Shown here one piece after another: positions 1 through 6,853 of a stretch of 33,327 nucleotides of DNA (position 1 is the stretch's first letter; each line of letters begins with the position of its first letter). Position numbers and translations under genes: made by a program. This DNA comes from RGIG5952 sp045603485 (GTDB lineage: Bacteria > Verrucomicrobiota > Kiritimatiellia > RFP12 > JAAYLN01): the NCBI GenBank assembly GCA_045603485.1, contig JAZUMF010000100.1, positions 1 to 33,327 on the forward strand, written 5' to 3'. The notes under the pieces are model-generated. The model saw only the letters and a list, made by a program, of their open reading frames with translations. It was not told the DNA's origin and made no database searches.

Positions 1-753
1 TTTTTTATCGATTATCTCTTGTATCTTTTCGGCAGGGAATACATCTGTGCCGCTTAGGTAGAGCTTTTGGCGGTAGGTTTCTATGTGTTTTTTGAAGTCA
101 GAGACTTTGGCGTCTGGATTGTAGATGCGTGCTATGCCGTGCATTGCATTGGAGTTGCCGCGGAGGGCTGAGGCGTAGCCTGACCATTTGTAGTCTTTGG
201 GGTCGTCTACTATGCCGGCACGGACGGGATTTAAGTCGATGTAGGCAGATACGGTTGAAAGGGTATGGGCAGTGCCTTCTAGGAGGGTGCTATAGAAGCG
301 GCCTTCCCACATGGCGCCTGTATTGGGATTGTGGGCGTGATACCAGATTGAGAAGCGTTGCTTGAGGTTTTGTATAAATGGAGTGATATCGCCCATACGG
401 CGTTTGAGCATCATCTGCTCTTCTTCAAGTCGTTTCAAATGGTTGCCGTGGCGGTACATTATCCATCTGTCTTTGAGGGACTGCGCCTGATCTGCTCCAT
501 AGAGGGTCTTTACGCGATAGATAAGCATTTCTTCAGTAATCTCGGTCGGTATTGGAACATGGGCAAGGATATGGAAATGGTTGTCCATTACGCAATAGTT
601 GAGTAGCTCAATGCCGCTGAAGATGGCTATACGGCGAAGCATATCGACAAAGACCGACTTACCCTCAGGGCTCAATAGAAACTGCTGCAGAGCGCAGCGG
701 CTTACAATGTGGTAATAACCTTCTCCGTCATTTTTGATTCGTGGCTTACGCAT
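1..753 (-). CDS. REP-associated tyrosine transposase (RAYT, Y1/IS200-like), 3' end outside window
   Basis: I translated this on the minus strand from ATG at 753; 251 codons are open to the window edge with no stop, so the C-terminus is missing. The HUH metal-binding motif is visible as NHFHIL (His59 and His61). Tyr138 in FSIWYHAHN is the likely nucleophile, and YIDLNPVRAG (171-180) is the family signature. RAYTs are single-copy domesticated relatives of IS200 TnpA that nick and join single-stranded DNA at REP palindromes. The start is supported by AGGAG a few bases upstream and by a near-consensus promoter at 789-817. An insertion-like stretch at about residues 75-125 separates the HUH motif from the Tyr region. 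The family call is firm; activity is not known. Confidence 0.88.
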   Translation of the reverse strand, partial: MRKPRIKNDGEGYYHIVSRCALQQFLLSPEGKSVFVDMLRRIAIFSGIELLNYCVMDNHFHILAHVPIPTEITEEMLIYRVKTLYGADQAQSLKDRWIMYRHGNHLKRLEEEQMMLKRRMGDITPFIQNLKQRFSIWYHAHNPNTGAMWEGRFYSTLLEGTAHTLSTVSAYIDLNPVRAGIVDDPKDYKWSGYASALRGNSNAMHGIARIYNPDAKVSDFKKHIETYRQKLYLSGTDVFPAEKIQEIIDKK

Positions 754-788
754 AATTGACTCCTTGTTTTTGAAATTGTGTAATAATA

Positions 789-817
789 AGTATATTGGAT
801 ATAAAGGATAATGTCAA
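789..817 (-). promoter_or_regulatory. Promoter of the RAYT gene
   Basis: Read on the minus strand there is TTGACA (817-812), a 17-base spacer and TATACT (794-789). This is a near-perfect sigma-70-type promoter about 35 bases upstream of the ATG. The -35 box lies inside a small inverted repeat (812-834, TGTCA...TGACA). A near copy of this module is present at 32524-32569 on the plus strand. Confidence 0.75.
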
Positions 818-855
818 GTGTAATAGTCTGACACCGAGGAGCGGCGATAATTTGC

Positions 856-886
856 TTTACACAAAATCCCGTCTTTGTGCTAAAAT
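856..886 (+). promoter_or_regulatory. Candidate promoter, possibly giving a leaderless mRNA
   Basis: TTTACA (856-861) is followed after 19 bases by TAAAAT (881-886), which carries the extended -10 dinucleotide TG at 878-879. The expected transcription start, about 892-895, falls on the ATG at 895, and no Shine-Dalgarno sequence is visible. The spacer is longer than ideal. Confidence 0.45.
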
Positions 887-894
887 TAGATATT

Positions 895-1737
895 ATGTGG
901 AAAACAAAACTTATACTTAATGCCTTCGGCTCATTTGGCGAAGATGAACTTTCTCGCATCACGCTTATCAAAAAAGCTGGCTTCGATGGTTTTTTTACCG
1001 GTTGGGCCGGTAAGGGTGAAGTCGCTCGTTATGCAGAAATTGCACGCGATTTAGGACTTATCTACCAGTCAGTCCATGCCCCATTTGGACGAATCCGTCA
1101 AATATGGGAAGACAATGAAGAAAATGCAGAGGCAACTATCAAAGAACAGATTGCATGCATTGAAGATTGTGGCAAGGCGGGCGTTCCATTGATGGTTGCT
1201 CACGCCTTCATTGGTTTTGAGGATCACACGCCAACAGCAATTGGTCTTGAAAGGCTTGAGCGGATTGTCAATGCCGCAGAGAAGGCTTCAGTAAAGATTG
1301 CCTTTGAAAATACCGAAGGCGAGGAGTATCTTGAGGCTATCATGAATCACTTCAAGGGTGTTTCTCATGTTGGATTTTGCTGGGATGCCGGCCATGAGAT
1401 GTGCTACAATCACTCTCAGGATCTTCTTGCCAAATATGGCGATCGCCTCTTCGGTACCCATCTCAACGACAACCTCGGCATCAAAAATCCCGAAGGTAAA
1501 ATAACATTCCATGACGATTTGCATCTACTCCCATTTGACGGTATCGCCGATTGGGAATATAATACGGCTCGCCTTGTAGAACACAACTTTGAAGGTCCGC
1601 TAACCTTTGAGTTGAAGGTTCCATCAAAAGACCCATCAGTTGACCTCTACTCGCAATTGAGCCAACAGTCATATGTATTTGAATGTTACAAGCGTGCATG
1701 CCGTGTTGCGGCACTCTACCAAAAAGCCTCAAAATGA
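895..1737 (+). CDS. Sugar phosphate isomerase/epimerase-like TIM-barrel protein
   Basis: This is a 280-residue soluble protein of the AP-endonuclease-2/xylose-isomerase-like TIM-barrel family. The metal and substrate positions typical of the family are visible as HAPFG, AFENTEG, GFCWDAGHE, THLNDN followed by DDLHLLPFDG, and a terminal FELK. These supply the Glu, Asp and His ligands for a divalent metal. Members isomerise or epimerise sugars, inosose or hydroxypyruvate, and the substrate cannot be read from sequence. I chose ATG 895 over the in-frame GTG 877 because GTG lies between the -35 and -10 boxes of the only plausible promoter. Its TGA overlaps the metF ATG by four bases (ATGA), so the two are probably translationally coupled, although no functional link is obvious. 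Confidence 0.8.
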   Translation: MWKTKLILNAFGSFGEDELSRITLIKKAGFDGFFTGWAGKGEVARYAEIARDLGLIYQSVHAPFGRIRQIWEDNEENAEATIKEQIACIEDCGKAGVPLMVAHAFIGFEDHTPTAIGLERLERIVNAAEKASVKIAFENTEGEEYLEAIMNHFKGVSHVGFCWDAGHEMCYNHSQDLLAKYGDRLFGTHLNDNLGIKNPEGKITFHDDLHLLPFDGIADWEYNTARLVEHNFEGPLTFELKVPSKDPSVDLYSQLSQQSYVFECYKRACRVAALYQKASK

Positions 1738-2603
1738 AAATCAGAGACATTCTAAAAAATAAAAAACCTTCTGTATCTTTTGAGGTATTCCCTCCAAAAA
1801 AAGACGCCGCCTTTGCTCCTGTAAAGGCGGCTGTCGCGCGCTTATGTAAAGCAAATCCCAGTTTTATGTCGGTCACATACGGGGCTGGCGGTTCTGCAAA
1901 TATGAACACGCTGGATATTGCTTCGTTTATCAAGGATGAATGTAATACAACTCCCCTAGCCCATTTGACTTGCGTAATGGCAACGCCTGACAAGATAAAG
2001 GATGAAGCAGCTCGACTTACAGCTGCCGGCATAGAAAATATCCTTGCCTTGCGCGGTGATATGCCGTCTGATGCAACAGTACCACCGCCCGGTCACTTTA
2101 CACATGCCATTGACCTGATAAAAATGCTTCGCGAGCTTGGTGATTTCTGTATTGGCGGCGCTTGCTATCCTGAATGCCACCCCGAGTGCGAACATCTTGC
2201 AGACGACATCCGTCATATCCGTGAAAAAGTTGATGCCGGACTTGACTTTATAACGACGCAGATGTTTTTTGACAATGATGTCTATTATCGTTATCTTGCA
2301 AAGCTCCGTGATGCAGGAATTACAATCCCGGTTATCCCTGGCATTATGCCAGTGACCAACAAAAAACAACTGCCTCGCATTACAAAAATCTCAGAAGCCT
2401 TTTTGCCAATGCGCTTTAAGGCTATCGCCGACCGTTTTGGAGACGACCCCGACCAAATGCTTAATGCCGGTGTCGCATACGCAACTGATCAGATTATCGA
2501 TCTCTTTGCCAATGGTGTAAATGCTGTCCATGTCTATACCATGAATCAGCCGATAGTCGCCGAACGGATAATGGCAAATCTTGGCTCGATTGTTGCGAAA
2601 TAA
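1734..2603 (+). CDS. metF: Methylenetetrahydrofolate reductase
   Basis: This 289-residue cytoplasmic flavoenzyme reduces 5,10-methylene-THF to 5-methyl-THF for methionine synthesis; E. coli MetF is about 296 residues. Family motifs appear in order: FEVFPPK near the N-terminus, SVTYGAGGS, HLTC, ILALRGD, FITTQMFFD, PGIMP and, near the C-terminus, VNAVHVYTMN. The ATG overlaps the stop of the preceding gene (ATGA) and gives MKIRDILKNKK. The longer in-frame reading from 1683 would run back into the upstream gene and is rejected. The gene ends 17 bases before a strong terminator hairpin, so it closes a two-gene transcript. Confidence 0.95.
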   Translation: MKIRDILKNKKPSVSFEVFPPKKDAAFAPVKAAVARLCKANPSFMSVTYGAGGSANMNTLDIASFIKDECNTTPLAHLTCVMATPDKIKDEAARLTAAGIENILALRGDMPSDATVPPPGHFTHAIDLIKMLRELGDFCIGGACYPECHPECEHLADDIRHIREKVDAGLDFITTQMFFDNDVYYRYLAKLRDAGITIPVIPGIMPVTNKKQLPRITKISEAFLPMRFKAIADRFGDDPDQMLNAGVAYATDQIIDLFANGVNAVHVYTMNQPIVAERIMANLGSIVAK

Positions 2604-2620
2604 TCGATAAACGGTAAACA

Positions 2621-2656
2621 AAAAAACGGCAAAGGATTTCTCCGTTGCCGTTTTTT
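2621..2656. terminator. Bidirectional intrinsic terminator
   Basis: AAAAAACGGCAA (2621-2632) pairs perfectly with TTGCCGTTTTTT (2645-2656). The 12-base loop can add GGA/TCC pairs. A-tract and T-tract on either side make it work in both directions. It sits between the convergent stops of metF (2603) and the isomerase-like gene (2675). Confidence 0.9.
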
Positions 2657-2674
2657 TGTCTATCGCTAACTAAA

Positions 2675-3487
2675 TTAGCGGCCCTTTGACTTAAGGAACT
2701 CAAAGGATGGCTTGATAGCATCAAGCGAATCAAAGTGACGCTCGCACTCAACGACATACCACTTGACGCCATTTGCATCAGCGACAGGGAAAAGCTTGTC
2801 CCAATCGACGCCGACGCAACCCTTATCTGGCTGACCGAGAATAGCATCGAAGGTATCTGAATCCATACCATTCTCCTTAGCATGAAGAGTTGGTGAACGG
2901 CGAGGATACTTCTTGAACTCCTCACATGGATCAAAACCTGCGTATGTCGTCCAGCCTACATCCTGCTCCATGCAGACATTATCTGGAGTATTGGAGAAGA
3001 AGTAGTCCCATACGGTTGTGCCGTCGGAAAGCTTCTTCTGGAATTCCCAGGCATGGTTATGCAAACCGACCTTGCAGCCAAACTTTGCGGCAGCCTCGGC
3101 TGACTCAGCGTATGCCTCGGTCAAATACTTCCACCAATCGTCTGCCGACTTATCCCAATTCTCAGGGATACCATTGCCATTACCAGGACAAATAATAAGA
3201 TTGTTGCCATAAGCAAGGTTAAACTCGCAGGTTTCCTTAACGGCGTCACCGGTGAAGGATGCACGGCTAGTGTGTGTACCGCAGGCGACAAGACCATTAT
3301 CGTCAAGGAGCTTCTTGAGATCTGCAGCCGAGTAATTGTAGTAGCCTGCAAACTCGACCCCTTTGTAGCCGATATCAGCGACATCCTTAAGCGCCTTTGG
3401 CAAGCCGACAGCACCGATGTACTTGTAAATAGAATAAAGCTGGACAGCGATTCCAGGCTTTTGTGAGCAACAGCAACATGCGCTCAT
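2675..3487 (-). CDS. Sugar phosphate isomerase/epimerase family protein (IolE-like TIM barrel)
   Basis: This 270-residue protein is of the xylose-isomerase-like TIM-barrel family and is distinct from the protein at 895. Visible signatures are AVQLYSIYKYIG, KGVEFAGYY, GTHTS, GLHNHAWEF (metal-binding His region), MEQDVGWTTYAG, HAKE and WYVVECERH. Such enzymes usually handle keto or inositol sugars; the substrate is unknown. It starts two bases after the stop of the upstream phosphatase-like gene, with AAGGAG lying in that gene's last codons, so the two form one transcript. The N-terminus MSACCCCSQ is odd: four consecutive cysteines directly after the start, not part of any TIM-barrel motif I know, and not in a lipobox context. 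There is no signal peptide. The gene ends at the bidirectional terminator. Confidence 0.8.
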   Translation of the reverse strand: MSACCCCSQKPGIAVQLYSIYKYIGAVGLPKALKDVADIGYKGVEFAGYYNYSAADLKKLLDDNGLVACGTHTSRASFTGDAVKETCEFNLAYGNNLIICPGNGNGIPENWDKSADDWWKYLTEAYAESAEAAAKFGCKVGLHNHAWEFQKKLSDGTTVWDYFFSNTPDNVCMEQDVGWTTYAGFDPCEEFKKYPRRSPTLHAKENGMDSDTFDAILGQPDKGCVGVDWDKLFPVADANGVKWYVVECERHFDSLDAIKPSFEFLKSKGR

Positions 3488-3489
3488 AA

Positions 3490-4455
3490 TTATTTCTCCT
3501 TTTTGTTTTTTGAAGTTTTATTGTCTTGCGGACGCACGACAACAGAAATCAACTTATGGTCGCTCGTATATTGTTTTTTTGAAACAACTGGAGCAAAAAA
3601 TTCCGACGACCCCTTGATAAAAAGATAGTCAAAGCAAGTAGCGGGATAATACTTTGACTCAGGCATTGTATTACGCTCAGGTACGCCTTCAAAGCAGTCC
3701 TTAAATCCCTTTTTCTTCAATGCCGTGATGGTTGTTTCTTTATCATAATTCTTATCAAAAATGCTCGTATTGAAGTCTCCGGCGATCATGATGGTTTCAA
3801 CTTTCCTGCCATCGTAATCTTTAGCCATAAGCTCTTTTGTGAATTTCAGAAGCTGACGGGAAGACTCCTCACGCATAGTGCGGTTTATCTTTGGTGCGTT
3901 TGCCGCATTGGGATCGTCCTTGGGAATATAATTACTCTTTAGGTGAACGCCGATCACTCCGACAAGGCTTCCCGAAATATCAAAGACCGCATAAACAAAA
4001 CCGCGTGGGGGGCGAACCTTATACTTTCGTGAATTGGACCACTCTCTATATCCGCTATCGATTTCCTTAAAGCGGGAAATAATGGCATTTTGATGGGCGG
4101 GGACCGTAGCCTCTGGCGCTGCGGTAAACTCCGAACATGCGTTTACCATAAAGCCGTTAAGAGCATCGTTTGTTACGAGCATTTCGCAGGTGCGTCTATC
4201 ACGCATCTCCTCCATGCATAGGATGTCAACCTTTTCACGAGCAATAAAGCGCGCCGCCGAATCAATCCGCTTATATTCACGCTGCGGATCTCGCTTTGAG
4301 CTATCGGTTATCGGATAACCAGATGGAAACCATCGCATATTCCAGGCACCGACACGCACACCATCAGCTGCAAAGGCGAATGCAGCGACAAACAATGAAA
4401 ATGATAATGTTACAAGTCGCAATATACTTGCGGATTTAGTTGTATGAATAGGCAT
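3490..4455 (-). CDS. Secreted endonuclease/exonuclease/phosphatase (EEP) family protein
   Basis: This 321-residue protein carries an N-terminal signal peptide (hydrophobic run ILRLVTLSFSLFVAAFAFA) and a DNase I-like EEP fold. Family landmarks are WNMRWFP near the start, ILCMEEM (metal-binding Glu), GVHLKSN, IAGDFNTS (catalytic Asp and Asn) and TSDHKLISVVV (the Asp-His pair) near the C-terminus. EEP proteins cleave phosphodiester or phosphomonoester bonds in nucleic acids, inositides or lipids. The signal peptide points to a periplasmic or secreted nuclease or phosphatase, but the substrate cannot be assigned. The C-terminus is Lys-rich (NKTSKNKKEK), and that codon run also supplies the ribosome-binding site of the next gene. 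No strong ribosome-binding site precedes ATG 4455, and it lies 83 bases after the Kdo transferase. Confidence 0.8.
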   Translation of the reverse strand: MPIHTTKSASILRLVTLSFSLFVAAFAFAADGVRVGAWNMRWFPSGYPITDSSKRDPQREYKRIDSAARFIAREKVDILCMEEMRDRRTCEMLVTNDALNGFMVNACSEFTAAPEATVPAHQNAIISRFKEIDSGYREWSNSRKYKVRPPRGFVYAVFDISGSLVGVIGVHLKSNYIPKDDPNAANAPKINRTMREESSRQLLKFTKELMAKDYDGRKVETIMIAGDFNTSIFDKNYDKETTITALKKKGFKDCFEGVPERNTMPESKYYPATCFDYLFIKGSSEFFAPVVSKKQYTSDHKLISVVVRPQDNKTSKNKKEK

Positions 4456-4538
4456 AAGCGGTCCCCAACTCTTATTGATTCTATCAAATCAGCAGTTAAA
4501 AAACAACACTGCAATGCTATTTTTTGATACCATCGTTA

Positions 4539-5849
4539 TTATCTGAAAATAACCGATTTTATAGCATTGACGCAGTGGTTTACAACTCCGCGGCGCGCCA
4601 AGACCGCATTTGACGCCGTTGTACCAAGCTCCTTACGGGCTGTCTCATCTCCCAATAGCCTATCCAATTCCGGAATGAGCTCTTCGTCTTTGGAGAGTTG
4701 AATGATTGCCTTTGATGCTAAAAGGTCGGCCATAACAGGTCTAAAGTTCTGCGTTTCGGGGCCGACTATAGTTGGCACGCCTACCAGGCATGGCTCAATC
4801 ATATTTTGACCGCCTTGAGAACGGAATGTCCTACCGACAACTGTCACTGCAGCAAATGGGAATAATCCCATTATCTCTCCAGTTGTATCGGCAAGAATGA
4901 CATCTCTGTCGGTCAAGGGCTTGACCTTGTATGCGCCAGAATCTAAATCGCTCTTTCGAACTGAATTTAAGCCTCTTGCCGAAATTTCCTTTTCAACGAC
5001 TTCGCGACGCTCAAAATGACGAGGCACAAGAATCAGTCTAAGGTTTGGATACTTTTGCGACAAGGCTTTGTAGGTATCCAGAAGAAGAGCCTCTTCTCCA
5101 TCCCATGTTGACGCTCCGAGCAAGATCATTTGAGGTGCATTAAATGCCGACTTTTCAAGAAGCTCTTTCCACATTGCCTCTTTTACCTCATTGCGCTTTG
5201 CCACATCAAACTTAAAGCTTCCCGTCACCTGTATCGTTTCCGGATTTGCTCCGGCGCTTATAAAGCGAGAAGCATCTAAATCCGACTGTACGAGAATCAA
5301 CTTGAAAAGGCGCAGCACCGGACCAAACCAAAAGCGGAGCTTTCTGTAGGTCGGCGCCGTCTTATCTGAAATTCTTCCATTAACAATGAACATGGGAATG
5401 GAACGGCGGGCGCAGGCGCGAATTAAATTTGGCCAGATTTCGGTTTCAACTGTAATAAATGCCGAAGGCTTAATTCTGTCTAATTCCCGATTGACGAAGA
5501 TTGGCAGATCAAGTGCGTTATAGATGAGAGTATCGTTTTCAGTTAATCGTTTTTCGGCTTCCTTCCAGCCTGTTGAACTGGTTGTGCTTATAACAAAACG
5601 CTGATTGGGGTTTACCTCGCGCATTGACGCCATAAATTGAAAGGCGACGCCAACTTCGCCAACGCTTACAGCATGGATGAGGATTGCTCCCCCTTCTCCG
5701 ATATTTTTTAGTTGCTCGGGAGTGTAACGGCCAAAGCGATTTTTGAAGTTTGCTTTGTAGCCTCCCCTTCTCTTCATTTTGAGATAGAAATGGGGCAGCA
5801 AAAATAGACCCGCTATAAAAAAAAGAATATTGTATAGGAACCAGCGCAT
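4539..5849 (-). CDS. waaA: 3-deoxy-D-manno-octulosonic acid (Kdo) transferase
   Basis: This 436-residue inner-membrane GT30 glycosyltransferase transfers Kdo from CMP-Kdo to lipid IVA, so the organism makes LPS. One N-terminal membrane anchor (WFLYNILFFIAGLFLLPHF) precedes the N-domain landmarks HAVSVGEVG (with the catalytic Glu), STTSSTGWKEAEK and ETEIWPNL. The C-domain shows LGASTWDGEE, LVPRHFERR and the donor-site region GGQNMIEP, followed by VPTIVGPETQNF. I chose ATG 5849, preceded by AAGGAG. A longer in-frame reading from 5918 would overlap the end of the CorA gene and lacks a ribosome-binding site. The ten-base gap to the CorA gene indicates co-transcription. Confidence 0.93.
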   Translation of the reverse strand: MRWFLYNILFFIAGLFLLPHFYLKMKRRGGYKANFKNRFGRYTPEQLKNIGEGGAILIHAVSVGEVGVAFQFMASMREVNPNQRFVISTTSSTGWKEAEKRLTENDTLIYNALDLPIFVNRELDRIKPSAFITVETEIWPNLIRACARRSIPMFIVNGRISDKTAPTYRKLRFWFGPVLRLFKLILVQSDLDASRFISAGANPETIQVTGSFKFDVAKRNEVKEAMWKELLEKSAFNAPQMILLGASTWDGEEALLLDTYKALSQKYPNLRLILVPRHFERREVVEKEISARGLNSVRKSDLDSGAYKVKPLTDRDVILADTTGEIMGLFPFAAVTVVGRTFRSQGGQNMIEPCLVGVPTIVGPETQNFRPVMADLLASKAIIQLSKDEELIPELDRLLGDETARKELGTTASNAVLARRGVVNHCVNAIKSVIFR

Positions 5850-5859
5850 CAGATTCTCC

Positions 5860-6810
5860 TTAAAATAATTTGCGGCGATAAAAGATAAAAACCGTAAGCA
5901 TCGACAATGCGAGAGCAATGCCGATTACAATTGCAAACGCATGGGGATTTTCTTTTAACGGCAAATCGACATTCATACCATAAATTGACGAAACCAGCGT
6001 GGGCAACATAAAGACGATTGTCACTGCCGTCAGCGATTTCATCACTCTGTTGAGATTGTTTGAAATAACTGAGGCAAACGACTCCATTGTGCCAGTTAAA
6101 ATATTGGAGTGTATGGTCGCCATTTCAAGTGCCTGTCTATATTCAACGGCGACATCATCGAGGATATCGAGATCATCGTCCTTGATACCCAACTGCCGCA
6201 TATGACCTAGGCGACTGACCATGATTTCATTTGCCGATAGTGATGTCGTGAAATAGACAAGAGCCTTTTGCAGGTCGCGTATTTCAATAAGCGAATCGTT
6301 CTTGAGTGTTTGATGCAGGTGGAGCTTGCGCTCGATCGCCTCTGCCTCTTCCCTTATTTCACGCAGATAACGCAAATACAATGTTGCAACGCGCAAAAGA
6401 ATACTGAAGACAAAGCGGTGACGATCATAAGGGGGGATAGCTCGTCTGATTTGCTTAAATTCGTCAATTAGAACAGTACGCTTTGAGCATACAGTCACTA
6501 TGACATTGGGGGTTATGATGATACCGAATGGAACGGTGCTATAAGGAACACCGTCTGTGTTTTCAGACTCCTTGCAGGGTACACGCACAACAATCAAGGA
6601 CGATGACGAATCTTCATCTATCTCGACACGGGCGCGTTCATCCTTGTCCAGCGGATCGGAAAGAAACTCTTGCGGAAGTGAAAATTCCCGAATAAGTTTA
6701 TCAAACTCCCCCCCGGTAGGCGCTGCAAGATTTATCCAAGTACCAGGTAACAACTCACTTCCAGACTCTACCAAGCCGGTGCCGGGAATCCATCTGTAAA
6801 CTGTAAGCAT
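5860..6810 (-). CDS. corA: CorA-family divalent cation (Mg2+/Co2+) channel
   Basis: This 316-residue protein has the CorA architecture: a large cytoplasmic N-domain of mixed alpha/beta then long helices (REIREEAEAIERKLHLHQT), and two C-terminal membrane helices. The first (AVTIVFMLPTLVSSIYGMN) ends in the diagnostic YGMN selectivity motif; the second is FAIVIGIALALSMLTVFIF, followed by a basic tail. Start ATG 6810 is preceded by AGGAGG at good spacing; the in-frame ATG at 6837 has no such site. It lies 43 bases after the stop of the GH28-like fusion and 10 bases before the Kdo transferase. Ion specificity (Mg, Co, Ni or Zn) cannot be read. Confidence 0.9.
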   Translation of the reverse strand: MLTVYRWIPGTGLVESGSELLPGTWINLAAPTGGEFDKLIREFSLPQEFLSDPLDKDERARVEIDEDSSSSLIVVRVPCKESENTDGVPYSTVPFGIIITPNVIVTVCSKRTVLIDEFKQIRRAIPPYDRHRFVFSILLRVATLYLRYLREIREEAEAIERKLHLHQTLKNDSLIEIRDLQKALVYFTTSLSANEIMVSRLGHMRQLGIKDDDLDILDDVAVEYRQALEMATIHSNILTGTMESFASVISNNLNRVMKSLTAVTIVFMLPTLVSSIYGMNVDLPLKENPHAFAIVIGIALALSMLTVFIFYRRKLF

Positions 6811-6853
6811 ATTACCCTCCTTTTTGAATAGATCCAATCAAACTGCGAGCATA

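Noticed and set aside
877..894. GTG start giving six extra residues on the isomerase-like protein
   Set aside because: It lies between the -35 and -10 elements of the only promoter and has no ribosome-binding site.
4490..4535. Possible terminator between the Kdo transferase and the phosphatase-like gene
   Set aside because: Only a 5-bp stem (GCAGT/ACTGC) with a large loop and no T-run.
5850..5918. N-terminal extension of the Kdo transferase
   Set aside because: It would overlap the CorA gene. ATG 5849 has AAGGAG and begins directly with the expected membrane anchor.
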